From assembly GCF_029714325.1 (NCBI RefSeq), contig NZ_CP121666.1:3720001-3784000 (forward strand): a DNA stretch of 64,000 nt, written 5' to 3'. The position numbers were made by a program, and so were the translations under genes. The DNA is from Bradyrhizobium sp. CB1717 (GTDB lineage: Bacteria > Pseudomonadota > Alphaproteobacteria > Rhizobiales > Xanthobacteraceae). Under the pieces are notes generated by a model. It was not told the DNA's origin. It ran no database searches and was given only the letters and a program-made list of their open reading frames with translations. Positions 50,137 to 58,337 of the stretch are shown here, in pieces; positions within the stretch are counted from its first letter, which is position 1; every line of letters starts with the position of its first letter.

Positions 50137-51297
50137 ATGGCACATTCGTTGATTCAGCGCCGGCAGGAGGCCGAGCGCGCGCGGGTTGAAGCCTACGAGC
50201 TTTCGCTGCGGCATGTGTCGCAGCGGACGCGTCCTCCACCGGATTTCGAGAATGCGATCAAAGAGGCCAGGCGTGGCTTCGAGGCCGACGTCGTGCGCGA
50301 CGCTTCGGCCTGGAAGCCGCGGCTGAAGACGCGCGACGTCGCGCGTCTTCGTCTTGGTGCCGCCCGCTATCTCTTCGCGCGCTATCCTGTCGCAGAACAT
50401 CTGGAGCAGATCTGGATCGACGGCGCGGGACTGGGCATCCACGAGATCGTGTTGCGCAAGCGCTGGTACATCGTGGCGGCCAGTGGTGGTTCGCTCTACG
50501 CTGCCGGTGCGGCCGAATGGCTGTCTCGCAAGGAGGTCCACGCGTTCCTCAATCCCTTGGGGAAGGTCGGCTTCGAGGCCGCGATCTGGCAGGCGATCGC
50601 GCGAACCTATGCGAGCGATCCCGGCGTTGCGATGCAGATCGCACGCTCCAGGATCACGCAGACGCCCCGTGCCGAGCATGGCTTCTGGCGTGAGGTGGTG
50701 CGCTTTTTCTGCGCGCATCCCACCACGGTCGAGGAGATGGACGATCTCCGCGATTACCTCGCCGCTTGCTATCGGCGCGATCCGGAGTTCAGCCTCAAGG
50801 GGCGCTCGCTGGCCTCGCTCGGCCGGCTGATGCGCGAGTGGCATCACGATCTCGAAGAGATCGCCCGCATCGAGGCTGCGCGCCGTCGCGCGGAGGCTGC
50901 GCAGAACCGTGCGCACCGATCGGCAACGGGTCCCGTCGATGACAGCTGGCCGGGCGCGGCGATCGCGGACTGGTCATGGAGCCCGTCGTCCAAGGTTCGA
51001 GGCAGGCGGGAGGACTACGTCGTGGTTCAACTGCGTACCGCAGCCGATCTCGTGGCTGAGACGCGGAGCATGCGCCATTGCGTTGCCACCTACGCGTCCA
51101 AATGCATCGCCGGGCATGCGTCGATCTGGTCGCTGCGCCGCCGCGCCGCAGGCGCTCCAGATCGGCTGTTGACCATCGAGCTGGATCGTCGTGCGCGCGC
51201 GGTCCAGGTTCGTGGGTTCGCGAACCGTGTACCGCATCCCGAGGAGTGCAAGATCCTCGAGCGGTGGGCGCAAGCACGCGGGATCGAGCTGCTCTAA
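50137..51297 (+). CDS. PcfJ-domain protein
   Basis: 386 residues. The C-terminal third carries the PcfJ-like pattern: DLVAETRSMRHCVATYASKC, HASIWSLRRR and AVQVRGFANRVPHPEECKIL, with conserved His-Cys and R-G-x-x-N positions. PcfJ-type proteins are best known from plasmids, phages and accessory regions; their biochemical function is unresolved. The N-terminal two-thirds is helical and basic. It sits at the end of the accessory island and converges with flgH, so it is not part of a flagellar operon. Confidence 0.6.
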   Translation: MAHSLIQRRQEAERARVEAYELSLRHVSQRTRPPPDFENAIKEARRGFEADVVRDASAWKPRLKTRDVARLRLGAARYLFARYPVAEHLEQIWIDGAGLGIHEIVLRKRWYIVAASGGSLYAAGAAEWLSRKEVHAFLNPLGKVGFEAAIWQAIARTYASDPGVAMQIARSRITQTPRAEHGFWREVVRFFCAHPTTVEEMDDLRDYLAACYRRDPEFSLKGRSLASLGRLMREWHHDLEEIARIEAARRRAEAAQNRAHRSATGPVDDSWPGAAIADWSWSPSSKVRGRREDYVVVQLRTAADLVAETRSMRHCVATYASKCIAGHASIWSLRRRAAGAPDRLLTIELDRRARAVQVRGFANRVPHPEECKILERWAQARGIELL

Positions 51298-51302
51298 AAG
51301 AA

Positions 51303-51328
51303 GCCTGCGCCGCTATGGCGGCGCAGGC
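51303..51328 (-). terminator. Terminator of flgH operon (minus strand)
   Basis: GCCTGCGCCGC (51303-51313), TATG loop, GCGGCGCAGGC (51318-51328). On the minus strand it is followed by TTCTTTT, so it fits the leftward flagellar transcript; it also lies just past the PcfJ-gene stop. Confidence 0.8.
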
Positions 51329-51337
51329 AAAATACAT

Positions 51338-51370
51338 GCGGCCTCCGGCAGGGGAGCTACCGGAGGCCGC
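51338..51370. terminator. Second hairpin in convergent region
   Basis: GCGGCCTCCGG (51338-51348) pairs perfectly with CCGGAGGCCGC (51360-51370) over an 11-base loop. No T-run; may act as a transcript barrier or repeat. Confidence 0.5.
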
Positions 51371-51428
51371 GTAGTACACCGTCGTTCGCGCCTAGGTTCG
51401 CGAACACGATGTGGGAGCTCTTGAAGGC

Positions 51429-52190
51429 TTAGAAGGGCAGTAGCACGTCCATGACCTGCTGGCCGTAGCGCGGCTGCTGCACGTCCATGATCTGGCCGCG
51501 GCCGCCATAGGCGATGCGGGCCTGCGCGATCTTGCTGGAATCGATGGTGTTGTCGCTCTGGATGTCTTCGGGGCGGACGATGCCGGCGACCACGAGCTCG
51601 CGGATCTCGTAGTTGACGCGGATCTCCTGCTTGCCTTCGACCACGAGATTGCCGTTCGGCAGCACCTGGGTGACGACCGCGGCGACATTGGTCTGCAACG
51701 CTTCCGTGCGATTGACCGAGCCCTTGCCATCGCTGGAGGCGGTGGCGTCGGCGGTGAGGATGCGGCCGGGCAGGATCTTGTTGGCCTGCGTGATGGTCTT
51801 CGCGCCGATGAAGTCGGTAATGCCGGAATCTTCCTTGTTGGTGCGGCTGCGCTGGGTCTCGTTGGAGAGGTTGGCCTTGTCTGTGATGTTCACGGTCACG
51901 GTCAGGAGGTCGCCGACATGGGTGGCGCGCTGGTCCTTGAAGAAGGCGCGGCTGCCGTTGCGCCACAGCGAGTTCGGATTGTACGAGGCGACCTCCGGCT
52001 TCGGCATCGGCATCTGCACCGGCTTGTAGCCGGGCTGCGTCGTCGGATTGTCGATCGCGGACAATTTCGGCTGCTCGCCGATCTGCGACAGGCGGTCGAT
52101 CGAGGAGCAGCCACCCAGCGCACAGGAGGCCAGCAGCAAGGCAGAGATCGCGATGCGACGAAGACGGGAAGCCGAACTGAACGAGGACAT
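51429..52190 (-). CDS. flgH: Flagellar L-ring lipoprotein FlgH
   Basis: 253 residues with a lipoprotein signal peptide (AISALLLASCALGGC, lipid Cys at 28). FlgH blocks: NSLWRNGSRAFFKDQRATHV GDLLTV, NGNLVVEGKQEIRVNYEIRE, IQSDNTIDSSKIAQARIAYG. Forms the outer-membrane L-ring. Last gene of flgF-flgG-flgA-flgH; the short gap to flgA (3 bases) supports one transcript. Confidence 0.95.
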   Translation of the reverse strand: MSSFSSASRLRRIAISALLLASCALGGCSSIDRLSQIGEQPKLSAIDNPTTQPGYKPVQMPMPKPEVASYNPNSLWRNGSRAFFKDQRATHVGDLLTVTVNITDKANLSNETQRSRTNKEDSGITDFIGAKTITQANKILPGRILTADATASSDGKGSVNRTEALQTNVAAVVTQVLPNGNLVVEGKQEIRVNYEIRELVVAGIVRPEDIQSDNTIDSSKIAQARIAYGGRGQIMDVQQPRYGQQVMDVLLPF

Positions 52191-52193
52191 GAC

Positions 52194-53339
52194 TTACTCT
52201 GACTTGGCTGGAGCTTGCGAGATGCGGGCTTGCGGGATCTGGGCTTGGGCGACCTGGGCTGGCGAGGCGGGGGCCTGGACCAGGTTACGAATGAGGGCTG
52301 CAGTGTCGACCGGCGCGGGCGCTTCATCGCGCTTGAGCGAGGAGGTCTGCTCGACCGCGGGCGCCACCGGCGCGGACTGGCTGGCACCCTGCACGGTGAC
52401 TTGGCCGCGGCCGGTGACGACCCCGGTCAGCGTGCGCTTGGATTGCAGGTTGAGCACGGAGACGGTGTCGCCCTCGGCACCGCTCTCGATCGCCTTGCCG
52501 CGCGTGGTGAGGTAGAGGCCGGGCACCTGGTAGATGATGGTGACGCTCTGGTCGCGCTGCACGAAGTCCGGCTTGACGATGTCGGCGACGCGGATCGGCG
52601 TGCCCGCCCGCATCGGCCGGCGCAGCTGCATGCCGATGGTGCGATCGCGCGAGGCAGGCTCGCCGGTGACCTCGGCCTTGGGCCGGCGCTCCAGGGAGAT
52701 GTCCGAGGCTTTCAGCATGTCGGAGCGGTCGATGTCGCGGGTCAGCACGGCGACTTCCACGGTCTCGATCGCGGTGCCGGTGAAGCGCAGCTTGGTCGGC
52801 GTCGGGTTGTTGTCGTTGTTGATCTCGAAGGCGATGTCGAAACGGCCGCTGCGCGCGTCGAAGCGGGTTGCGACCGGCAGCAGCGCGCCGGTGTTGGAGG
52901 CGTCCAGCCGCATGTCGGAGACGCCGCGGTCGAAGGTGACGGTGATGTTGGCGGCATCGCCAAGGCCGAAGCGGCGCTCGAGCGCGAACGCCACCGCGTT
53001 TTCGAGGTCCCTGTTGGCGAGCGTGCGGGCGAGGCGGGTGACCTGGACTTCCCTGATGTCGCCGGTCATCACGCCGATCACCTGCTTGGCGCGCAACACC
53101 GACAGGACTTGCGCGACCGGCAGCGCACCGGTGGTGCCGAGATCTGGCGAGCGGTAGACCGGGATCAGCGCGGCCGAACCGGCATTGTCGATGAGGTCGC
53201 CGACCCGAACCACGTCCGAGGTCACGGTGACGTTCGCGCGCAACGTCGGCGCGGCGATGCCGTCGTCGGCGGCCTGTGCCGGCAGGGCCAGCAGCAGGAG
53301 CGCGGAGATCGTGGCGATTGTGGTCCGGATCATCGTCAT
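52194..53339 (-). CDS. flgA: P-ring assembly chaperone FlgA, long form
   Basis: 381 residues from ATG 53339 (a GTG one codon earlier and an ATG two codons later are alternatives). Sec signal peptide TTIATISALLLLALPAQA. SAF-like C-terminal domain: LTRDIDRSDMLKASDISLER, MQLRRPMRAGTPIRVADIVK, VTIIYQVPGLYLTTRGKAIE. It guides FlgI in the periplasm. It is considerably longer than enteric FlgA; the last ~60 residues are an Ala/Gln/Pro-rich tail. Its start nearly abuts the flgG stop. Confidence 0.9.
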   Translation of the reverse strand: MTMIRTTIATISALLLLALPAQAADDGIAAPTLRANVTVTSDVVRVGDLIDNAGSAALIPVYRSPDLGTTGALPVAQVLSVLRAKQVIGVMTGDIREVQVTRLARTLANRDLENAVAFALERRFGLGDAANITVTFDRGVSDMRLDASNTGALLPVATRFDARSGRFDIAFEINNDNNPTPTKLRFTGTAIETVEVAVLTRDIDRSDMLKASDISLERRPKAEVTGEPASRDRTIGMQLRRPMRAGTPIRVADIVKPDFVQRDQSVTIIYQVPGLYLTTRGKAIESGAEGDTVSVLNLQSKRTLTGVVTGRGQVTVQGASQSAPVAPAVEQTSSLKRDEAPAPVDTAALIRNLVQAPASPAQVAQAQIPQARISQAPAKSE

Positions 53340-53343
53340 CACC

Positions 53344-54132
53344 TCAGCGGAACAGCGCCGTGGTCGATTGCATCATCTGGTCGGCAGCGCTGATGACCTT
53401 GGCGTTCATCTCGTAGGCGCGCTGGGCGGCGATCAGGTCGCTCATCTCCGAGACGACGTCGACATTGGCCTGCTCGAGGCTTCCCTGCGTGACCTTGCCG
53501 TAGCCCTCGGTGTTGGCGGTGCCGTCCTGCGGCGGGCCCGAGGACGGCGTCTCGGTGAACTGGTTGCTGCCGACCGGCTGCAGGCCCGCCTTGTTGATGA
53601 AGCGGGTCACGTTGATCGTGCCGATGATCGAGGAGGTCGACGAGCCCGGCAACGTGACCGAGACCTGGCCCTGCTCGTTCACGGCGATGCCCGAGGCGTT
53701 GTTCGGGATGGTGATGGTCGGCTGCACCGGGTTGCCTTGCGCGGTGACGACGCGGCCCTGATTGTCCATCTGGAAGGTGCCGTCGCGGGTGTACTGGTAG
53801 GTGCCGTCGGGCATCAGGATCTTGAAGAAGCCTTCGCCCGAAATCGCGAGGTCGAGGTCGTTGCCGGTCTGCGACAGCGTACCTTGCGTCATGCTGCGCG
53901 GCGTGCCGACGGTCTTGACGCCGCCGCCGATGTCGACGCCGACGGGCACGATGGTGCCCTGGTCCGAGGCCTGCGCGCCGACGCGGCGCACGTGCTCGTA
54001 GATCAGGTCCTGGAACGCCGCGGTCTGCTTCTTGAAGCCGGTGGTGCGGAGGTTGGCGATGTTGTTGGAGATCACCTGAACGTTGAGTTCCTGTGCCGCC
54101 ATTCCGGTCGCTGCGGTGTGAAGCGCCTGCAT
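53344..54132 (-). CDS. flgG: Flagellar distal rod protein FlgG
   Basis: 262 residues, the usual length. MQALHTAATGMAAQELNVQV then NNIANLRTTGFKKQTAAFQD is the conserved N-terminus; C-terminus MSDLIAAQRAYEMNAKVISA. Builds the distal rod between proximal rod and hook. Second gene of the leftward operon, 16 bases after flgF. Confidence 0.96.
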   Translation of the reverse strand: MQALHTAATGMAAQELNVQVISNNIANLRTTGFKKQTAAFQDLIYEHVRRVGAQASDQGTIVPVGVDIGGGVKTVGTPRSMTQGTLSQTGNDLDLAISGEGFFKILMPDGTYQYTRDGTFQMDNQGRVVTAQGNPVQPTITIPNNASGIAVNEQGQVSVTLPGSSTSSIIGTINVTRFINKAGLQPVGSNQFTETPSSGPPQDGTANTEGYGKVTQGSLEQANVDVVSEMSDLIAAQRAYEMNAKVISAADQMMQSTTALFR

Positions 54133-54148
54133 GTCAGTTCTCCCTCAA

Positions 54149-54910
54149 TCAGGCCGGGACGTCGGCGAGCTTCTCAATCGCCGATTTGTGGAGGTCGCTC
54201 TGCTGCTGCAGCAGGTTGGCGATGGCGGTGTAGCTGCGCATGACTTCGACCATGCGGGTCATCTCGCCGACCGAGTTCACGTTCGACTTCTCGATGTAGC
54301 CCTGCTGCACGGTCGACTTGGTGTCGGCCTGCTGGTTCGCCGACCCCGCACTGTAGAGGTTGGTGCCGAGCTTGGTCAGCTTGGCCGGATCGTCGAACGA
54401 GACCATGCGGATCTTGCCGCGGATCGAGTCCGTCTTGGCGGTCCCTTCGAGCACGGTGACGGTGCCGTCGGGGGCGACGTTGATGTCGTGGTCGGTCGGC
54501 TGGAAGGTGATCGGGCCGCCGGTGCCGAGCACGAGGTTGCCGTCGGAGGTGACGAGCTGGCCGGTGCTGTTGAGCGTGAACTTGCCGTCGCGGGTGTAGC
54601 GCTCGGCGCCGTTGGCCTGCACGGCGAAAAAGGCGTTGCCGCTGATCGCCATGTCGAGCGGGTTGTTGGTCGGCTCCATCGGCCCCTGGCCGACGTCGCG
54701 GAAGGTGCCGCGGTCCTGCACATAGGAGACCCGGCGGTCGGAGCCGATGAAATTGTCCTCACGCGCGTTCGAGTTGAGGTACTCCTCGAACAGCGAATGG
54801 TCGGCCTTGAAGCCGTTGGTGTTGGCATTGGCGACGTTGTTGGCGACGACATCCATCTGCCGTTCCAACGTCATCTGCCGTGACAAGCCGATCAGAAGCG
54901 CGTTCTGCAT
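54149..54910 (-). CDS. flgF: Flagellar proximal rod protein FlgF
   Basis: 253 residues from MQNALLIGLSRQMTLERQMD; the open frame runs upstream without a ribosome site. Conserved VVANNVANANTNGFKADHSL and RMVEVMRSYTAIANLLQQQS. First gene of flgF-flgG-flgA-flgH with a sigma-54-type promoter 114 bases upstream. Confidence 0.95.
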   Translation of the reverse strand: MQNALLIGLSRQMTLERQMDVVANNVANANTNGFKADHSLFEEYLNSNAREDNFIGSDRRVSYVQDRGTFRDVGQGPMEPTNNPLDMAISGNAFFAVQANGAERYTRDGKFTLNSTGQLVTSDGNLVLGTGGPITFQPTDHDINVAPDGTVTVLEGTAKTDSIRGKIRMVSFDDPAKLTKLGTNLYSAGSANQQADTKSTVQQGYIEKSNVNSVGEMTRMVEVMRSYTAIANLLQQQSDLHKSAIEKLADVPA

Positions 54911-55023
54911 CGGAAGATCTCCCCTGAGTGGGATCTGCCACCTCGCTCTCCCAAGCGCCTCGGCCGACCCCGTGAACGACACCGTCGGGTTCTCCCAAAC
55001 CCTTCGGTCTCGGCCCTCTCTCA

Positions 55024-55038
55024 GCGAAAGCCGTGCCA
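55024..55038 (-). promoter_or_regulatory. Sigma-54 promoter of flgF operon
   Basis: On the minus strand TGGCACGGCTTTCGC: GG and GC separated by ten bases, TGGCAC perfect, TCGC for TTGC. Same variant -12 as the flgI promoter. Confidence 0.75.
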
Positions 55039-55164
55039 ACCTGAAAATGTATGTAATTTCAATTATTTGAAGATTTTTCGAGGGTGCGGGAAGGCGGCAG
55101 AAAGGTTCTGTTAGCCATGCTTGCCCGGCAGATTTTTCCTAGCTGGGGCCCAATCGAAAGAAAC

Positions 55165-55174
55165 CGTTAACCAT
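55165..55174 (+). promoter_or_regulatory. CtrA half-site upstream of fliL
   Basis: CGTTAACCAT, identical to the right halves of the boxes before the cassette, flagellin 4 and fliX, but the left half is GAAA rather than TTAA. 122 bases before fliL. Confidence 0.4.
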
Positions 55175-55295
55175 TATTACCGTAGCGTTTGCGGGCAAGA
55201 GGAGCGCATTGCGCTGGGACATTCGTATCGCGTCACTGTCTGCCAGGGGGCTTCGCTCTTTCGATTCCTTTAAGAGATGAGCGAGCCCGGCGACC

Positions 55296-55796
55296 ATGGC
55301 AGAGAATGAAGCGGAAGGCGGCGCAGCCGCTGAAGGCGCCGAAGCCACTCCCCCGAAGAACAAGCTCAAGCTCATCATCATGGCTGTCGGCCTGCTCGCC
55401 GTCCTCGGCGGCGGTGCGGCGACCTGGTTCTTCTTCTTCCGTCACGGCGACGACGAGCATCACGCCGAGGCGGCGCCCCCGCCGAAGCCGCCGGCTTTCG
55501 TCGACGTGCCCGACATCATGGTCAACCTCGCCGGCGCGCCCGGCGAGCGCGTGCAATATCTGAAGCTGAAGATTGTGCTGGAGCTGAAGGAAGAGAAGCA
55601 GATCGAGGCGATCAAGCCGACCATGCCGCGCGTCACCGACATCTTCCAGACCTATGTCCGCGAGCTGCGCTCCTCCGACCTCAACGGCTCCGCCGGCATC
55701 TTCCGCCTCAAGGAAGAGCTGACCAAGCGCGTCAACGCGGCGGTCGCGCCGATCCAGGTCAGCGCGGTGCTGTTCAAGGAAGTCGTGATCCAGTGA
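55296..55796 (+). CDS. fliL: Flagellar basal-body protein FliL
   Basis: 166 residues. Acidic/Ala-rich cytoplasmic tail, one membrane helix (LIIMAVGLLAVLGGGAATWF), then the periplasmic FliL domain: FVDVPDIMVNLAGAPGERVQ, YLKLKIVLELKEEKQIEAIK, and C-terminal VSAVLFKEVVIQ. It surrounds the stator and supports torque. First gene of a rightward group with fliM. Confidence 0.95.
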   Translation: MAENEAEGGAAAEGAEATPPKNKLKLIIMAVGLLAVLGGGAATWFFFFRHGDDEHHAEAAPPPKPPAFVDVPDIMVNLAGAPGERVQYLKLKIVLELKEEKQIEAIKPTMPRVTDIFQTYVRELRSSDLNGSAGIFRLKEELTKRVNAAVAPIQVSAVLFKEVVIQ

Positions 55797-55826
55797 TGAT
55801 GCTGCGGAAGGTGACGGGCTAGCGTC

Positions 55827-57029
55827 ATGGCCGGCAACGAGCAAATGGACCAGGATGCGATTGCCGCCCAATGGGAGGCGTCGCTCGATTCCGAGGATCC
55901 CGCGGAGGCCGCGAAGGCCGCTGCCGAAAACGAGCTGTCGGAGACCATGGCCCTGCAATGGGCGGCCATGGTCGAGGACGGCAGCCGCGATCTCGGCAGC
56001 GGCAAGAATTCCGGCGAGCGGGTGCTGTCGCAGGAGGAGATCGACAATCTCCTCGGCTTCACCGTCGGTGACGTCACGCTCGACGACCACTCCGGCATTC
56101 GCGCGATCATCGATTCGGCGATGGTCTCCTACGAGCGTCTGCCGATGCTCGAAATCGTCTTCGACCGCCTGGTGCGGCTGTTGACGACCTCCTTGCGCAA
56201 TTTCACCTCCGACAACGTCGAAGTCTCGCTCGACCGCATCACCTCGGTGCGCTTCGGCGACTACATGAACTCGATCCCGCTGCCCGCCGTGCTCTCGGTG
56301 TTCAAGGCCGAAGAGTGGGAAAACTTCGGCATGGCGACGGTCGATTCCAACCTGATCTACTCGATGATCGACGTGCTGCTCGGCGGCCGCCGCGGCACCA
56401 GCCAGCTCCGCATCGAGGGCCGGCCCTACACCACGATCGAGACCGAGCTGGTCAAGCGCCTGGTCGAGGTGGTGCTGGCCGATGCCGAGCAGGCGTTCCG
56501 GCCGCTGTCGCCCGTGACCTTCACGATCGACCGGCTTGAGACCAATCCGCGCTTCGCCGCGATCAGCCGTCCCGCCAACGCCGCGATCCTGGTGCGCCTG
56601 CGCATCGACATGGAAGACCGCGGCGGCAATATCGAGCTGCTGCTGCCTTACGCGACCATCGAACCCATCAGGGGCGTGCTGCTCCAGATGTTCATGGGCG
56701 AAAAGTTCGGCCGCGACCCGATCTGGGAGGGCCATTTCGCCACCGAGATCAACCAGGCCGAGATCGCCGTCGATGCCGTGCTCTACGAGGCCGATATTCC
56801 GCTCAAGCAGCTGATGCGGCTGAAGGTCGGCGACACGCTGCCGCTCGACATGCGCGCCGATGCCAACGTGACCGTGCGCTGCGGCGACGTCACGCTGACC
56901 GAGGGGCGGATGGGCCGGGTCGGCGACCGTGTCGCGATCCGCGTGACGAAACCCCTGCGCAAGCCAAGTACGACACTTGCGATGTTCGAGAAGGTGGACG
57001 AGCAGAACAAGATGATGGAGGCCCCATGA
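55827..57029 (+). CDS. fliM: Flagellar motor switch protein FliM
   Basis: 400 residues. The CheY-P-binding motif LSQEEIDNLLG is at 67-77, later than usual because of an acidic N-terminal extension. The middle domain (SSRL-type DRLVRLLTTSLRNFTSDNVE, FGDYMNSIPLPAVLSVFKAE) and SpoA-like C-terminus (VGDTLPLDMRADANVTVRCG) are intact. Part of the C-ring that sets rotation. Its stop overlaps the next start (ATGA). Confidence 0.95.
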   Translation: MAGNEQMDQDAIAAQWEASLDSEDPAEAAKAAAENELSETMALQWAAMVEDGSRDLGSGKNSGERVLSQEEIDNLLGFTVGDVTLDDHSGIRAIIDSAMVSYERLPMLEIVFDRLVRLLTTSLRNFTSDNVEVSLDRITSVRFGDYMNSIPLPAVLSVFKAEEWENFGMATVDSNLIYSMIDVLLGGRRGTSQLRIEGRPYTTIETELVKRLVEVVLADAEQAFRPLSPVTFTIDRLETNPRFAAISRPANAAILVRLRIDMEDRGGNIELLLPYATIEPIRGVLLQMFMGEKFGRDPIWEGHFATEINQAEIAVDAVLYEADIPLKQLMRLKVGDTLPLDMRADANVTVRCGDVTLTEGRMGRVGDRVAIRVTKPLRKPSTTLAMFEKVDEQNKMMEAP

Positions 57030-57472
57030 ACCACTCCCTGGGAATGGCGATCGAGACGCTGGTGGCTATCTTGCTGATGCTCACGATCGGCTACTGTATC
57101 CTGCTGAACAAGCGCCTGACGCGGCTGAAGGCGGACGAGCATTCGCTGAAGGCGGTCATCGCCGAGCTGATCACCGCGACCGAGATCGCCGAGCGCGCGA
57201 TCGGCGGGCTGAAGCTCGCCGTGCGGGACGTCAACGAGAACCTCGGCAGCCAGCTCGCGGCGGCGACCCAGATGTCGGACCAGCTCTACAAGCAGCTCGG
57301 CGAAGCCGACAACGTGGTGCGGCGCCTGTCCAAGATCGCAATCGCCGCGCGGCCCGTGACCAATCCGGAAACGGTATCCGCGCCCGTAGCCAAGCCGTCG
57401 TCGGCGAAGGCGGTGGCGGCTGCAGCCGAAGCCTTCTCTGAGCGCCGTCGATCCAACGGCCTTGCCGCATGA
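57026..57472 (+). CDS. DUF6468-like single-helix flagellar-operon protein
   Basis: 148 residues, translationally coupled to fliM (ATGA overlap). One membrane helix near the N-terminus (IETLVAILLMLTIGYCILL), then a long helical stretch (RLTRLKADEHSLKAVIAELI, VRDVNENLGSQLAAATQMSD) likely to be a coiled coil. This form is common in alphaproteobacterial fliM operons and matches DUF6468. Function unknown; the location suggests a motor or C-ring role. Confidence 0.7.
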   Translation: MNHSLGMAIETLVAILLMLTIGYCILLNKRLTRLKADEHSLKAVIAELITATEIAERAIGGLKLAVRDVNENLGSQLAAATQMSDQLYKQLGEADNVVRRLSKIAIAARPVTNPETVSAPVAKPSSAKAVAAAAEAFSERRRSNGLAA

Positions 57473-57481
57473 AGACAGGGT

Positions 57482-58243
57482 ATGAAGTCCTTTCGTAACA
57501 TCCGCGTCATTCCGGTCGTCCTGGTCGCCGTCGCAGGTCTCGCCACGCTCAAGGTCGCGGGCCTCATGATCAATGGCGGCTATGTCTTCGACTACCAGCC
57601 GAAACAGGTCAAAAAGTCCTGGGCGCAGGAGAATCTGAACTTCCCGACCGGTCGCGAGGACCCTGACATCACCGGCTCGACCCATGGCGCTCCGAAGGAG
57701 GCGCCGAAGCCCGCCGCGCCCGAGACCAAGCCCGAAGGCACCGTGGTGAAGGTGGAGGAAGGCCAGCCGCAGGTCTCGGCCTCGGAACGCGCGATCCTCG
57801 AGCGACTGCAGGCGCGCCGCCAGGAGATCGAGGCCCGCCAGCGCGAGATCGACATCCGCGAAAGCCTGCTCAAATCCGCCGAGAAGCGCATCGAGAACAA
57901 GGTCGAGGAGATGAAGGCGGTGGAAACCCGCATCTCCGCGACCCAGGCCGAGCAGAAGGCCGCCGAAGCCCAGCGCATGAAGGGCCTCGTCACCATGTAT
58001 GAGGGCATGAAGCCGAAGGACGCCGCGCGGGTGTTCGACCGGCTGGAGATGGGCGTGCTGATCGAGATCGCCTCGGCGATCGCGCCGCGAAAGATGTCGG
58101 ACATCCTCGGATTGATGTCGCCGGAGGCCGCCGAGCGGCTCACGGTCGAGATGGCCCGCCGCGCCAATGGCGGCGGCGATCAATCCGCCTCGGCTGGCGA
58201 CCTGCCCAAGATCGACGGCAAGCCGACGCAAAAGCCGAATTGA
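57482..58243 (+). CDS. motE: MotE-type periplasmic motility chaperone
   Basis: 253 residues. N-terminal membrane helix or uncleaved signal (VVLVAVAGLATLKVAGLMIN), a Pro/Glu linker, a coiled coil (~95-165, ILERLQARRQEIEARQREID) and an MgtE-N-like C-terminal domain (MYEGMKPKDAARVFDRLEMG, IASAIAPRKMSDILGLMSPE). In Sinorhizobium MotE stabilises the periplasmic motility protein MotC. The next gene encodes a large periplasmic TPR protein, a natural partner here. Confidence 0.8.
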   Translation: MKSFRNIRVIPVVLVAVAGLATLKVAGLMINGGYVFDYQPKQVKKSWAQENLNFPTGREDPDITGSTHGAPKEAPKPAAPETKPEGTVVKVEEGQPQVSASERAILERLQARRQEIEARQREIDIRESLLKSAEKRIENKVEEMKAVETRISATQAEQKAAEAQRMKGLVTMYEGMKPKDAARVFDRLEMGVLIEIASAIAPRKMSDILGLMSPEAAERLTVEMARRANGGGDQSASAGDLPKIDGKPTQKPN

Positions 58244-58253
58244 GGGCTCATAC

Positions 58254-58268
58254 TTAAGAAGTCCTTAA
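58254..58268 (+). promoter_or_regulatory. CtrA-type box upstream of TPR protein gene
   Basis: TTAA, seven bases, TTAA followed by TT, directly after the motE stop and 69 bases before the next ATG. Suggests the TPR gene has its own CtrA-timed promoter. Confidence 0.55.
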
Positions 58269-58337
58269 TTGGCAAAACCTACATTCGAGGGCATGGGCCG
58301 GCACCAGTTGCCGGCGTGAACCGCCGAACCGGAAGAA

